A stretch of DNA of 64,000 nt, taken from NCBI GenBank assembly GCA_014904985.1, contig MU128972.1, positions 32,462 to 96,461 on the forward strand, written 5' to 3'. Position 1 is the first letter of the stretch. Each line of letters opens with the position of its first letter. The translations under genes and the position numbers were made by a program. Below are positions 1 to 12,002 of this stretch, piece by piece. The notes under the pieces are model-generated. The model ran no database searches and was not told the origin of the DNA. It saw only the letters and a program-made list of their open reading frames with translations. Origin of the DNA: Hydnum rufescens UP504. Taxonomy: Eukaryota > Basidiomycota > Agaricomycetes > Cantharellales > Hydnaceae.

Positions 1-152
1 TGTACCCAGCATAAAAAGGGTGGAATTTAGGGTGCTGGGAAGCATGTATCAGGAGTGGGATTGATTGAAGATCAAACAAAACAAGCAAGTTGAATTGCTG
101 TTGCCACATTGAGGTACAGCATAAAAAGGTGGAATTTAGGGTGGCCTGTTGA
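1..152. repeat. Short direct repeat with 'cagcataaaaa' core
   Basis: The segment near 7-36 (cagcataaaaagggtggaat followed by ttagggtg) recurs near 117-146 with one fewer G, so two near-identical 30-base copies sit about 110 bases apart. A related string (ccagcataaaaaaacctaga) occurs near 25043. They may be pieces of a dispersed repeat; no terminal inverted repeats or target duplications are visible. Confidence 0.5.
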
Positions 153-387
153 AGTGCTGTGGATGAACAATAAATTGGCTTGTGTATAGGTAAAGGAATG
201 ACATGGATTCGTGGATTCTAGGCATATGGGATTCAGGCTTGTTCTCAAATGAATGACGATGTGGGAATTGACATCCGGATTGACACGAGAAATGGTTCAT
301 TTAATTGAAAGATCATCCTCGGATAGGGTTTGCACATAGTAGGGATTTGTCCCTCCAACACTGTAATAGACGTTTCTTGGTATCATT

Positions 388-780
388 AGATGCAGATTTT
401 TAACAGCTTTCTGGGCATGGTGGTTCTGAGCAGATCCAGTGTAAACTGACAGAGAAATTCGTTTTATACTGATGGGTGTTGATTCTGATAGTAATATCAT
501 TCTGTAGAGTTCAGTTTTGATCTGTTCTTTGCATGCTCAGTACTGTTGGATGCAGATTTTTTATGTCTTTCTAGACCCGGTTGTTCCGAGAGGATTGAAT
601 GCGAACTGAGGGAGAAATTCGTTTTTTACTGGAAATCCTGGATTTTGATAGTAAAATTGGCCTGGAGAGTGCAGTTTTGGTCCATTTGACTTGTGTTTGG
701 TACCATTTGAAAGGTGTGAATCGTAGCTTTCTAAGCATTATATGGGCATACCTCTCCAATCAAAACTGATGGAGTTATAG
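388..780. repeat. Degenerate tandem repeat, period about 160 bp
   Basis: A block at 388-535 (tgcagatttttaacagc, then aaattcgttttatactg, then a gttcagttttgatct tail) is repeated with many substitutions at 548-692. A third, weaker and truncated copy starts near 714 (gtagctttctaagcatt, then aaaactgatggag). The copies keep the same order of sub-motifs. No convincing protein is encoded. It could be decayed minisatellite or the end of an old transposon. Confidence 0.5.
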
Positions 781-1506
781 AACAAATTCAATTTCTGTGC
801 ATAGCCATAATTAATTTCATAATTGGTCATGTGATCGTCCAAAAGCTGGGAGTGGTGTGATTTCGCATTTTCTGATACTGGATGTTTTTATCTTCCACAC
901 CACACTGCAGGACTGTCCTATTGAAAGATGTGGGTGGCAGGTTACAAATCAGTGGGGAAACTATATGACATATGTATGGTAAATATACAGGTTAACAGGC
1001 GGTAGAGTGCCAGGGAATATAGTGCAGGCAGATGCACACAATATGAGTAAAAATGCAAGTGCTGATAATGTGCCAGATTGAAGCCAGGGTCAATCAGACT
1101 CGACAGCAGACTTATTCCTTCAACATGTCCTTCAGCAAGTCACATGTCTGCATCATGTCCCAACACATGCAACACATGCATCAAGATCTAAATACTCATA
1201 ATCAGAGACCCAACACTACAACAACCCCTCCTACTCCACAAACTGTCATTCTCTTCCTAGTCCTAGTCATTTGTCTACTTTTTCAAGCAGACACAATCAC
1301 ATCACAAAAAGTATGTCCCTGTAACACCATCCTCACCTCTGTTCAGACCCAACAGACATTCCCAAAGTCCCAAGTGCTCCCAAGTGCTCCCACATCAAAG
1401 TTTCGGCAAACACCGGTCAACACTTTTTCTGATTCCCTCCAGTCAACCCTTATCCATCTTCTTGCCTTCATATTTGGTCTCATTACAACACTCCCACTCC
1501 CACCAC

Positions 1507-2967
1507 ATGTCTACCTCCTCATCCCTCCAACCTCCCCCACCTGACCCTGATGGCCATTCCATGTCTCCCTTACCCTCCCCAGAACTTCTCCAACCCGTCC
1601 CTCAGGGTTATGTTCGCCTCCTCCTCCTTCCCAAGAAAGGCTTCTATCTTGAAATACCAATACCATGCATCCAGTCTCTTTGCCTCAGACCCCTTAAATA
1701 TCTCACCTTCCTTGCCTGGTCCATCCTTGGTCAGGAAGGCACCTTGGCTGCTCCTCACACCCCCGAGCCCATCCCATTCCAAGATCTCACTGGCAATCTG
1801 GTCGATGGCGGTATTTACTCCTATATCCTAACATCAGCCCTAGCAGATGCTGAAGGTATCCTCCCTTTCTTTCATACTCCAAACAAACACCAATCACACT
1901 CTTCTCATCAAACATAGACCTCAGCCGTGCAGTTGATCTCGAAGTCATCAAGTACAAATCAGCAGTAACTTCACAGACCAACACCACCCGCGATGATTTT
2001 CGTACAAGGCTTCTTGAACGCGATGGCTTCTGTGTCTTCACTGGATACGCAGATGGATTTACTGAAGCTGTCCATATTATTCCCTTTAGCAGGGTTCAGA
2101 GGTACTGCTCAGAAACATTCCTGTTAACTGTGGTCTCTGAACATCTGTCCCTGCCCCACTCCAGTGGTTTGAGGCACTTGTACGCAGTCGTCGAGCTTAT
2201 GACGAGAGCGTCGATGACCTCACAGATATAAACGATGTACGCAATGGTCTCCACCTCGTCAGCTTGCTACCTAGATCATTTGATCAACGCGGGGTAGTCA
2301 TACTCAAGGTCTGCCACATTTCCCATTCCTTGATTATCCTTGATTACTTCTCTCACTCCACATGATCTACCAGACTCCAAACCTTTATCTTGATGTCGCA
2401 GATGTTCCTCCCCGTGCGCAGCGAGATGAACCATTCGATCCATCACTTTCATACCCCCCAAATGATCGCTATTCGCTCCAGTGGCTGGTAGATCCAGGCC
2501 GTGGAGGACGCGCCGTACCAAGCAACTTGGATGCTGCATTCAAAACACAGAGTCAACAACCACCACCCTCAGCCTTATTATTACACTACATCTATGGTGC
2601 CGCTGCTATCACACAATGGGGACATGGCTCAGAAGTATTGAAGACACATCAACACCCCGCCCGCCCAAAAGCACCTGAACCAGCACCAATGGGGCCCAAA
2701 AGATCAAACCATAACCGAACCATTGCAACTCAGAAACACGATGCAGCCCAGAATCAAAACCAACATCATGCTTCAAAGCCAACTTCGGACAAAGAGCAAA
2801 CGGATGGGCCTGACAGAACGGTCGACTCAGAACATAACAGACAATGGCTCGTGGAAGATCTTGTATACAGGCTTTGGTTAAATGCACCTGATGCAAAAGA
2901 GTATCGTCGCAAGGAAAAAGAGGAAAAAGACAACAATGTGGACCGTTGGAGGCGAGGAATATCATAG
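1507..2967 (+). CDS. HNH endonuclease-domain protein (HNH_2-like)
   Basis: The spliced product resembles the HNH-nuclease proteins that are expanded in basidiomycete genomes; cellular role unknown. The start at 1507 (MSTSSSLQ) opens a frame with a GYVRLLLLPKKGFYLEIPI segment. Intron 1 is 1856-1917 (GT-AG, 62 nt). The next exon carries the HNH core: RDDFRTRLLERDGFCVFTG, then EAVHIIPFSR, then further on NDVRNGLHLVSLL, giving the Cys/His/Asn pattern of the fold. A second intron near 2092-2164 has an unclear donor; intron 3 is 2309-2373 (65 nt). The last exon has LYLDVADVPP and a charged Q/K/R-rich tail ending at 2967. The gene looks intact. DNA cleavage is inferred from the fold only. Confidence 0.82.
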
Positions 2968-2984
2968 GGAGTAACAGCCAATTC

Positions 2985-4120
2985 ACAATTTGCTGTCGCA
3001 TTCTCGTGAGAGTCAGTGATAATGGTGGGACTAGTGCTTTGTCCAATTCTGCCTGTAGTTTATGCTGAACATCCAGGTTCAATGCGAGATAGAACATGAT
3101 GATACAACTAGTGCTATTGGGTGCATGGTTTTAATAACAACGAAAACTTTTTTTTTAAAAAGCCAGGAGGGGAGACGGGGTACGTACTTGGCAGTGGAGT
3201 CGCTCCCGGCAATGAGCTGGGTCAAGAGCTCAGCGGTCAATTTGGCATGACCCATTGGTTTCCCCTTGGCGTCTCTTGTTGCAGTCTCGCAAGGAGATCA
3301 GTTTGGTCGCTTGGTTCCTGAATGTGTTTCTCCACGGCAGCAACAGCAACCTAGGAGCACAGAGTGCGACGATGAGTGGAGATGGACAAATATAGGTGTC
3401 AGTGAAGTATTGCGTACCCCTACGAGGTTGTCCACTGCCCGGCATCCGGGTGCAAACCATGGTAGATGTTTGACAATTGGTCGGCTCCACACCAGAGTGA
3501 TGCCCAAGCTGGCAGAATACGTCCCACGGTCGTTCAAGATCTTGATAGCAGGGAGGTACCTTGTCTTTGTCAGGAGTCTCTCCTGGGGCCAATACTGGTG
3601 CAGCATCGCATCCCGCTTTGAGCATGCCAAATGCGAGGTCACCGATGATGTCAAAGGCAAGGTAGTTGAACCCTGGATGGCAATAGTGAATACATGGATC
3701 CGGAGATGAACGAGAACAAGAGCGTACAATCAAGGCAATCAAACCACACACGGCAATCTCTCCCTTGAAAACATCCCTCATGTGTCACCTCTCAGTGTCG
3801 TAAAAGTCGTCCCATTTCTTGAATAGCAAGGCAACAGCGGAACGAATGTGTAGGTCAAATCCGAGCATGTTCTTCTGAGAGAAAATACTGGAAACGATCT
3901 TGCATTTTCGTGCCTATGCGTGAAAGCGAAGATGCCATCAGTTCACAGAGAGGAACTGATTGTCAGAGATGGGCTTGAGAAGTTGCGACGGGTGAAATCT
4001 CACTTACCAAATGAATGCCAGGCCACCTCTCTGTTCCGCTGCAAGTCACCCTCGGGGGCTTTCAAAGCCACTGACAGGTAAATTTTGTGGGGCATGTAAG
4101 CGCCTAATGAGCAGACATGA
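2985..4120 (-). pseudogene. Truncated cytochrome P450 relic
   Basis: On the minus strand successive exons read as a microsomal P450: HKIYLSVALKAPEGDLQRN (about 4020-4100), KIVSSIFSQKNMLGFDLHIR (about 3840-3905), FNYLAFDIIGDLAFG (about 3630-3680), the I-helix TAELLTQLIAGSDSTAKY (about 3185-3245) and FYLALNLDVQHKLQAELD (about 3040-3095). These belong to the middle of a CYP53-like or benzoate-hydroxylase-like fungal P450. The amino-terminal anchor, the ExxR helix and the Cys heme ligand are all missing: the match stops just beyond the 3' end of the HNH gene at 2967. The relic is therefore truncated at both ends and cannot bind heme. Subfamily assignment is tentative. Confidence 0.8.
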
Positions 4121-4423
4121 ACGGAACGGAAAAGGAAGAGGGAACAACCAACCAAGGCCTATGAGCCAAATTGATTCCGGTGGGACCGTCTCGGGACTGT
4201 CTTTTTGCTCCGTGGGAAATCGCGAATAGACGGACTCCTAGTAGATTTATATTAGGATGGTCCGATGGTGCCGCGAGAAACGGCTGCCGATAACGATAAA
4301 GACAGTCCCAGATCGGGCGATGCCGCATCTGCATCCGGCCTCATGCACCAGGCCTGATCTCTCTCCATTTTTCTCATCCATCTGCCAGCCGTTCGCCTTC
4401 CTCGGTTTATCTCACGACATTCA

Positions 4424-4432
4424 CTATATATT
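4424..4432 (+). promoter_or_regulatory. TATA-like box before the decayed gene
   Basis: The string ctatatatt lies about 160 bases upstream of the ATG at 4594 and is followed by a pyrimidine-rich leader (cccctgctctctcccctcct, about 4479-4498), a common fungal core-promoter arrangement. Confidence 0.4.
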
Positions 4433-4593
4433 CCATGCCATGCCTCTTTCCCCCTGATCGGATTGCCCGTTGTGCCCCCTGCTCTCTCCCCTCCTTCCCC
4501 CCTCTCTCTGGCCGACTCGACTTTCTGCCTGAGACCTGCCGCCGCTATCTATCGGGTACTGCCGCACACCATCCTCTGCCGACCGGCATCATC

Positions 4594-5491
4594 ATGGCTA
4601 ACCTCATTCGTTCCGCCAAATCTGGCAGTGACTGGACACTCAACGAACTAGACTCATACCACATCAGCCTCTATCAGGTAGACCCCCTCACGTTCTTTGG
4701 TGCACCGGTAGGCGAGGTTACATTTGCTGTAGCTCTTGGAAAGACTACAACAGCTTTTCGCGTTGCAGGAGTTGCCACAACCATTGGTTGATCAAGAGCT
4801 GCTAAGCAATATCAACGCTGGTGCCATGCAACAAGATCGCCACGCTGAGTTGATCCCATATCTTGATCTCGCCATGAAACCCGGATAGGGTGAAACCGCC
4901 GTGGACGACTTTGCCGTCGAGCTCTTCAAGCTTCTGGGCTATGTTCGCCGAGAGCGAATAGCACGCACGCGGGTGGATCTCTCGTTTCTTATTTGCGGCG
5001 AAAAAAGGCACCAAAGACCGATGTGTGTATCGTCGATCGCTCTCAGAACGATATTCTTCTCCTTGTCTAGGAGGACAAGAGGTTAGAGCTCAGTGATCCC
5101 GTCAATGCGCAGGCTCAGCTTGTAGCAGGGCAGTTGCATCCTTCAACGAGAATAATGTGCAACGGGAAGTGGCTGGACTCCCTCCTCTGGCCGAGAAGGC
5201 AAGTCGTTTCGTAAGTTTGTGCACCTTTTTCTGAGAGCTTATATTTCTTAGGTCATCCCCGGTATTGTCGTGGTCGGCGCGTCCCCTGTGTTCTTCAAGA
5301 TTCCCATCACCCAAACTCTGTCGACTCATATTCGCCATGGAACCTACCCTGAGGAGGAAACCCGCGTGACCTATTGTTATCCGCCCGTTTCCTGTCCTAC
5401 GCGTCGGCGTAGTGAGGGGATGAAACCTTTGGACAACAGGCGTGAGATTTTGAGATGCTATGAAGCGTTTAAGATGATTGTAGGTATATGA
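4594..5491 (+). pseudogene. Decayed copy of a basidiomycete-specific hypothetical gene
   Basis: It starts MANLIRSAKSGSDWTLNEL, with a clean 61-nt intron at 4708-4768 joining DPLTFFGAP to ELPQPLVDQELL. Downstream are AVDDFAVELFKLLGY, LICGEKR, VCIVDRSQNDILLLVQEDKR and, in the last exon, PGIVVVGASPVFFKIPI and SEGMKPLDNRREILRCYEAF. I recognise this order from a family of uncharacterised agaricomycete proteins; no function is known. The frame is broken by TAG codons at 4886-4888 and 5068-5070 and by apparent one-base losses near 5010 and 5128-5131. The losses could be sequencing error, as elsewhere in the window, but two nonsense codons argue for real decay. Confidence 0.72.
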
Positions 5492-6200
5492 CTTGGACTC
5501 AGTATATGGGCGAGATTAATATTGTCCAACGCCATCACTCTAGTGGATCGTTATAACTAGCATGAGTGAATGTGGATTTGCTTTGTGAATGTATGCGCAT
5601 AGGAATGCTGATTCGCTGCCAGGGCAGTAAAGAGGCAAGGGGTGATAGATTGATAAAATAGCATTGCCGAGTTGAAGAAGCATAGAAAGGAGAAGTGAAA
5701 AGGTCACTGTAAACCCAACCCCCCTGGATTATCCATGAGATGAGGCTAAAAATAATCCCTAGGAAACCTGAGGATTATTCGCTACCATCCAGGTAAATAT
5801 TCCGGGGGCCGTGAATAATTGTGGGGGAGACCAGTAGATTTTAATAGAGGAAAAAGTGGATGCATATATTTCTCTTATAATATAGTTCTTCCACTTCTAA
5901 GACTCACAAATGGAGCTCTTACTTGTCCCTCCTTTTGACAACAGAACCAATCACCCCTGAGATTATATTGGTGGTTTCCATTGAAATGCTCCAGGTCAAA
6001 AATCTGTTTTCATAGTCGCGGGAGGCTCAGTAAAATGGGAGGCTACAAGACACTTCCAAGCCTGGAGAATGCAACGAACAAACAAAACCGCGATCAACGT
6101 CAACATTTTCACGTTCAAGATAACCAATCATAACGGGAGGGGATGGGCAATGAGAGACCATAGGCAAGCAGCATATAAGCACCAAGCCCGATCAAGATCG
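5492..6200. other. Intergenic, no gene seen
   Basis: AT-rich spacer between the decayed gene and the 3' end of AHA1. I see no coding pattern, RNA gene or repeat. Hydrophobic open frames at its right edge are intronic or 3' to AHA1. Confidence 0.5.
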
Positions 6201-7679
6201 TCAGAGCAGGCCGCTGAAATACAAATTCGAAAGGTGATGATTTTAGGGTGGCCCAGTCTTCCCGTCGTCGACGGTTGGCAGGCGAGGAAAGGATAATATG
6301 ATTCTGGGAAGAATGAATATTGAAGGGCACGTACCCAATACTCTTCAGCGAATTGATGCTGTTGCAGGAACAAAACCGTCTTAGTCTTGGATATGAGTGA
6401 TCCGGTGCGATGAACACTCAACTAGTAACCTGTTAGATTCCGCTCGATCTCGTCCTCCTGTCCTTTTGGAACACCAGAAAGTTCCATGACAAGTTTGGTT
6501 GAATCGGATTGCTGATCGAGCGTCGCGGTCAGTGTTCCCTCGTGATCTGATAATCAATATCAATATTTCAGTACAGAAGCGATGCCAGCGGATAGTCCAC
6601 CACACCATTGGGCCACGTTGGACTCTTAAGCTTCCAGCTTTGCACGAAGCGATTGGGAGGATCAACCAATAAGTATTTCCGACCACACCACCCCCAAAGA
6701 GAGAGAATGCGGCCCCTTCCACAGGGCTGGACTACACGGCGAAAGTCAGACATCAAAGGCTCAGCAATTTCGAAATTGATAGGAACAACATGGCCGATCT
6801 CTAGAGAAAATGGGAAATGCCAGCCCTGAGTTCTCACCTTCGCTGGAGCTCGAGACCAAGAAGGAATCCGAGCCTCATCCGTCAGGAATCCAAATAGATC
6901 ATCCCCGCTAACCATGAACTGCGCCTCTACTCGTACAGTCGAGCTATTCACCAGTTTTTTCAAGACCTTTGTTGGTTCAGGTACAGAGCTCGACGTTGTT
7001 GCGTCGACCACAGCAGGGAGGGGGAGCGTGGTAGCCGTGCTTGCTGCAGAAGGTGTAGCAGTTCCTGACTGAGAGGGACTTGCAACAAGGTCTTTGCCGT
7101 GGGTCTCGAGGAGGATCTTGGGAAAGTCCTCGAATTTAGATTTCAGTCGAGGGGGAAGATGAGTCTTTGCCAAAGCGAGGAGGGCCCGTGCAGACGGCCC
7201 GGCCTCGGATGGGGATGACTTGTCCAGAGACCAATCGAACTATAGTCCAACGAATGAAAATGAGATGTCATCACACGTGATTGCACCCTTACAGCATAAT
7301 CAGTGAGTCCATCGACAACGACCTCGTGAGATACTTCGGGAATCGTCAAGGATCCTCCAGCGTTTGTGCCATCGGGATGCGTTGCTTATATATTGTGTCA
7401 GACATGAGCCAACGGGATGTGTAAGTACATATCCAACAAGGATGGCTCACCCGACCACTTTAGCACCAAACGCACGTCAAAAATGGTAATGAGCTTTGAT
7501 TTCCGCATCCCAAGTTCAACATCTCCCTCGACGTCCGTGACAGAGGATATACCGATGGTGATATTCTCAGTAGTCGTCACGATGACAGTTGGTAGCTCAC
7601 TCTCAAACCAAGACCTAGCCCAAGGAGTCACAGCTTTAGACTTCCAGTGCCAATTCGCAGTCGAAGCAGGTATCGCCAT
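6201..7679 (-). CDS. AHA1: AHA1, activator of Hsp90 ATPase
   Basis: Co-chaperone that binds the Hsp90 middle domain and stimulates its ATPase; cytosolic. The start at 7679 gives MAIPASTANWHWKSKAVTPW, the conserved NWHWK opening of the Aha1 amino-terminal domain. A Ser/Thr/Ala-rich linker near 7000-7080 follows, then the AHSA1 domain with AQFMVSGDDLFGFLTDEARI, FSLFGGGVVG, KYLLVDPPNRFVQSWKLKSP and SGVPKGQEDEIERNLTGYY. The 3' end resolves only after splicing two introns: LTGYY joins INSLKSIG through a GTTGAG donor, and IG joins GLL with the TGA at 6201-6203. The frame breaks by one base at the AAA run near 6676 (between VVG and KYLL), most likely a sequencing error. HSP90 is in the same window. 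Confidence 0.94.
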
Positions 7680-8072
7680 GTTGGACGACACAAAGAGAGG
7701 CGGAAGTACACAAGAACGTGAGGACAGGGTACTTAAACCGCTTAGGTGGATTCTGGAAAGTTCCGCACTCCTCTATACCGAGAAGCCAAGCCTCCTGATG
7801 GCGCACACATGCAACAGGGACATTTCATGGTGTGCTGGTTACTGTAAAGGGGTAACTACGGAACTACAAGGCCGAGAGACAGATCAAAATATCTGGAAGT
7901 CATCAATACCGAGGCAACGACCAAATCACGGCTGCCCAGCTCCTAGAGCAAAGCAAAGCCATTCCCCTAGGGATAAATGTCTTTGTTCCAAGATGAACCC
8001 AAAGTGGAACGGACAAAAAGAGGGGGACGAATGTAGGACCAAGATGTAAAGAATAGGAAGCAGAGACCTTAA
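7680..8072. other. Short intergenic region between two minus-strand genes
   Basis: It lies between the AHA1 start and the 3' end of the next gene. A long plus-strand frame crosses AHA1 exon 1 and this spacer but is compositionally an antisense shadow. Confidence 0.4.
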
Positions 8073-8902
8073 CTAGGGCTTGTTCTTCTTCCTAGAGACT
8101 TGTGTAGAGCCAGGGGCCGAGGATGATACCGAAGCGGTCGTGTTCTTTGGATCAAAATCAATAAGAGTGCCTGCAGGCATCCCCTCGGAGTCTCAGCAGC
8201 TTTACGCTTATTCTGTTTGAATGAAGACCGCTGTGATGGTGTATCAATGCCTGCTGGACGCAGGAATGTACGTGGCGGAGGTGATGAGACGGTGTTTGAA
8301 AGCTCCGTTTTAGATTCCACAGCTGACAACGAATCTGGTGGCTGTCGTCTTCGCGAAATGGAGAGGGGCAGTTTCGAAGGTCCAGAACTTTGTCGTGTTA
8401 TCTCACCGGGTGATGAGTCATCGTGAGTCTCCGGCTCCAGGGTTCTCTAGACGTGATTTCAGTATTTTTTAAAGTATCATAAATTTCACGGATGTTAGCA
8501 TGCCTCGTCCACAGATTCTGCGTTTCCATTCTTGAAAATGCTCCGTCCCTTGATAGATTTAGTTGAGAGAAAGGGGATATAGGACGGCTCGTATACGATG
8601 TGAGCACTCGTTGATCTACGCCCCATGGTCATGGTCGACAATATGTGATGACAATTCAGAGCAGCTTACTTGAGGTCTGATCCCGCGGTTAGCCCCCATA
8701 TCTTCCGAACCTCGGAGCCTACATCCCACTCTCCCTCATCCACAATTTTCTTCTTTCTAAAGATGGAATCGGTTCGCTGGCGGAGGTTCTTGCGCGTTGC
8801 ATGAACTTGAGATTTAATGTCCCTATCACATGCAGTGAAGAGGATTTGAAACAATGCAGAAACAACCATACCTGTGGACAGAGATGTCTTCTTCGTGCTC
8901 AT
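8073..8902 (-). CDS. Basic hypothetical protein, Ser/Pro-rich C-terminal half
   Basis: Not recognised. The likely start at 8902 gives MSTKKTSLST, then an intron, then DIKSQVHATRKNLRQRTDSI and KKKIVDEGEWDVGSEVRKIW, a charged possibly helical segment. Later exons include NIREIYDTLKNTE and a low-complexity part with SSPPPRTFLRPAGIDTPSQR, ending GTLIDFDPKNTTASVSSSAP and a basic SRKKNKP tail at 8073. A one-base loss in the C4 run at 8181-8184 separates AETPRG from MPAGTLID; the two frames clearly belong together. The short size, basic ends and disordered middle would suit a chromatin or spindle-associated factor, but that is a guess. It is divergent from eIF3b with 117 bases between start codons. 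Confidence 0.55.
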
Positions 8903-9019
8903 CACGAGCAGATTGACACTGACAGTCACACCGAACACGAAACGCCGGATCCAAATTCTAACTCGTAGACGGAATCTTCCACAGGAAAAAACGCGCTCAC
9001 TTCTAGGAAAGCTGTTGTG

Positions 9020-11738
9020 ATGGCGCCACCAAATGGAATACCTACGACTCTTGAGAGCGATGATGGCATAGATTTCTCAGATATTGAAGCCAGGTGAGTG
9101 CCCGACTATCTCTGTGCATACGTTCTACATACTCACGAGATTATTTCGGCTCCTAGACACCAGGTGCCCACTGTGGAGGGCTTTGATTTGGTCTTGGTCA
9201 TCGATAATCTCCCGCTCGTAGAAGCATCGCGAAAAGACAGATTACTTCAAGTTTTCTCGAAGCACTTGAGGAAATGTAACTCGCCTCAACCCACCGATGT
9301 CTTCATGCCATGGGACTATGCCAAGAATGAGTCCAAAGGGTACCGTCATATCATGGCTTCCGTTTAGCGACGATGTTGATCTGCCCTACCCAGATACGTT
9401 TTCGCCGAGTTCGCAACTACCGACGAAGCAAATATCGCCATTGCGAGTGTGCAAGGCTCTCATTTCGATAAATCGCACACCTTAGTTGTGAATCGCTTCG
9501 CCGACATAGACAAATTTGCCGCCTTGGACGAAACATACTTGGAGCCCCTTCGTAGAAGAATATATACCCAAAGTGCGTGGAGCTCTGGAATTTGGCAGTT
9601 AGTAAGACCTCAATCGTCATTTAGGAACATCTTCGAGCGTGGCTTGCCGATCCTCAAAGTAGAGATCAATATTTGACCTATCGAGATGATATGGTATCTG
9701 TTCACTGGCACGCAAAACCAAGCCCATCCGAGATTGCGGAGCAGCGTTCGGCGAGCTCGACCGTTTAATTTCCATGGCAGGTCCCACTGACTCCGGCTTA
9801 TAGGGATGGACAGATTTATACTGTTCATGGTCCCCCCTTGGCACGTATCTTGTATCGATTCATCGACAAGGTGCACAATTATGGGGTGGGGCGTCTTGGA
9901 CGCGCATGGTCCGTTTTGTTCACCCCCTAGTAAAACTGGTCGCGTTTTCTCCCAACGAAAAATATTTCGTCACTTGGTCACCAGAACCCATTAGCATCCT
10001 CGAGAATGGGCCACTGGCTGTAAACAAATTTACAGAAGATGACGAGGGCAATCAGATTGCCATATGGGACGTCAAAACTGGTGCTCTTCTCCGAACCTTT
10101 CCCCCCGCGCCCATGCCCCCTGCGCCAAAGGCTGCCTCAGAAGATGATGCAGCTGCTGTCGCAGCGGCCGAAAAACGCAAGCAGATGGCTTGGCCTGCAC
10201 TTAAATGGAGCGGCGACGACAAATACGTTGCGCGGGTTACCCTTGGGTCTCAGATTAGTGTGTATGAACTGCCTAGTATGGGCCTCGTGGGGAAAAAGAG
10301 CATCAAAATCGATGGTGTGATCGATTTTGAATGGTGCCCTATTGGCGACCGCGATCGCGAGGCCGAGGAAAAGGAAGCTGCTAAGAAAGGCCCCAGGAAA
10401 GACAGGGAAAACATGTTTGCATATTGGACCCCTGAGGTTTCAAATCAGCCTGCTCGAGTTACTCTCATGGCCTTTCCTAGTCGAACGGTCCTACGAAGCA
10501 AGAATCTATTCAACGTGTCAGACGTAAGTCTCCTGTTGAAGATTTCTGCGCTTGCTTTTATAATTTTGGTTCGTTAGTGCAAGATATATTGGCAAAATTC
10601 TGGCGATTTCCTATGCGTCAAGGTCGACCGTCATACCAAGACCAAGAAGTCCATTTTCTGCAATCTGGAGATATTTCGAGTCAGAGAAAAAGATTATCCT
10701 GTCGAAGTCATTGAGCTCAAAGGTCCGACTCCGTCAGGCCAAGGTATTCAGATTACTTATACCCTCTTGCAGATGCTGTCCTGGACTTCAGTTGGGAACC
10801 TTTGGGCGAGCGGTTTGCAATTATTCATAGTTCAGACCCAAATCTAGCATCTGGGCCCGCCCCTGGCATCACGATTAAAACGGAAGTTAGTTTTTACGCG
10901 CATGACAAGGGTAAAGGTGACTTCAAACTCCTGAGTATGTTCCTGGCTCTCCCTTGTTTGTGCCTAGTGCCCGGTTTGATTTTTGGTGCCAGAAACCCTC
11001 GTGAACAAGACGACTAACACAATTCGATGGAGTCCACGTGGCCGACACGTTATCCTTACCACCATGGGGAACTCCAACCAGTTTGGTCTCGAGTTTTGGG
11101 ATCTCGACTTCTCTATGGACGACCGGAAGGATGTTATGCCAGGCGGAAAAGAGCATGAATGGGGGGCTGGCATCCAGCTTCTGAGTCCCCCTAATGCGGA
11201 ACATTACGGAATAACCGACGTTGAGTGGGACCCCAGTGGGCGCTTCATCGCTACTAGTGCCAGTGTTTGGCGGCATTCGGTAAGTGCTATTCCTTTACTA
11301 GGTGCGTGCAAACAGGGCTCACTATACCCCCTCTCACCTTGATAGATTGAGAACGGGTACGCCATTTGGGACTTCCGCGGCATTGAGCAGGAGAAACACA
11401 TTATCGACAAATTCAAGCAATTTATCTGGCGCCCCCGGCCTCGCACTTTGCTGTCGAAGGAGTTGCAAAAAGCTATTCGACGAAATCTCAAAGAGTACAG
11501 CCGTACATTCGACGAAGAAGATGCTGCTGAAGAGAGTAGTGCGAGCAAGGAACTAGTGGCTCAGAGGAAACGTCTCGTGGATGAGTGGAATGCCTGGCGT
11601 TCTCGCATTAAGCGCGACCGCGAGGCAGAAGGACTCATTGACGCTGGCAACAGCGACCCGAATTCCCCTGAGGAGAAGGAGGAAGTCCAAGAATGGATTG
11701 AAGAGCTCATCGAGATCGTGGAGGAAGTCTTGGATTAG
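9020..11738 (+). CDS. PRT1: eIF3b, translation initiation factor 3 subunit B
   Basis: Scaffold subunit of eIF3, which brings Met-tRNAi and mRNA to the 40S ribosome. The start at 9020 gives [20 protein letters not shown]. An RRM follows ([20 protein letters not shown]), then [14 protein letters not shown] and the beta-propeller: [117 protein letters not shown] and [16 protein letters not shown]. The carboxyl end is acidic and helical ([20 protein letters not shown]), the usual eIF3i/eIF3g-binding region. Several short introns interrupt it, one near 9769-9804 (phase 0, ending ttatag). I saw no uncompensated lesion. Confidence 0.96.
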
Positions 11739-12002
11739 AATTTACCAATCTTTTTTTGCACCCAGCTCAGGACGGGCATGCCCATCCTGATAGGCCATTT
11801 ATTTTTGTCGCTGCGCTTGGCATTTAATTGCTGTTCTCGTGACAATCGTGGCTAGCACTTCTACTTCGGGGCAACTAATGGCTACGACGGATTAAATTAT
11901 CTGAATGCCTTAAGCGCGAGGGGGATACAACGTGTGTGTATGAATTGCCTATACAAAGTGCCCAGACCTAGCCAACATCCACCTTACTTCCTCTCTGCCC
12001 AG

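Larger units (their letters stand above)
1..1506. other. AT-rich non-coding region upstream of the HNH gene
   Basis: No recognisable gene. It contains the short direct repeat and the degenerate 160-bp repeat listed separately. An open frame at 1053-1544 on the plus strand has no recognisable motif and overlaps the probable 5' end of the HNH gene, so it is not called. Confidence 0.5.

Noticed and set aside
1053..1544. Open frame before the HNH gene
   Set aside because: Low complexity, no motif, and overlaps the first HNH exon in another frame.
6115..6417. Hydrophobic tail reading as a membrane anchor for AHA1
   Set aside because: The frame runs through two introns; splicing gives the usual LKSIG ending and a stop at 6201.
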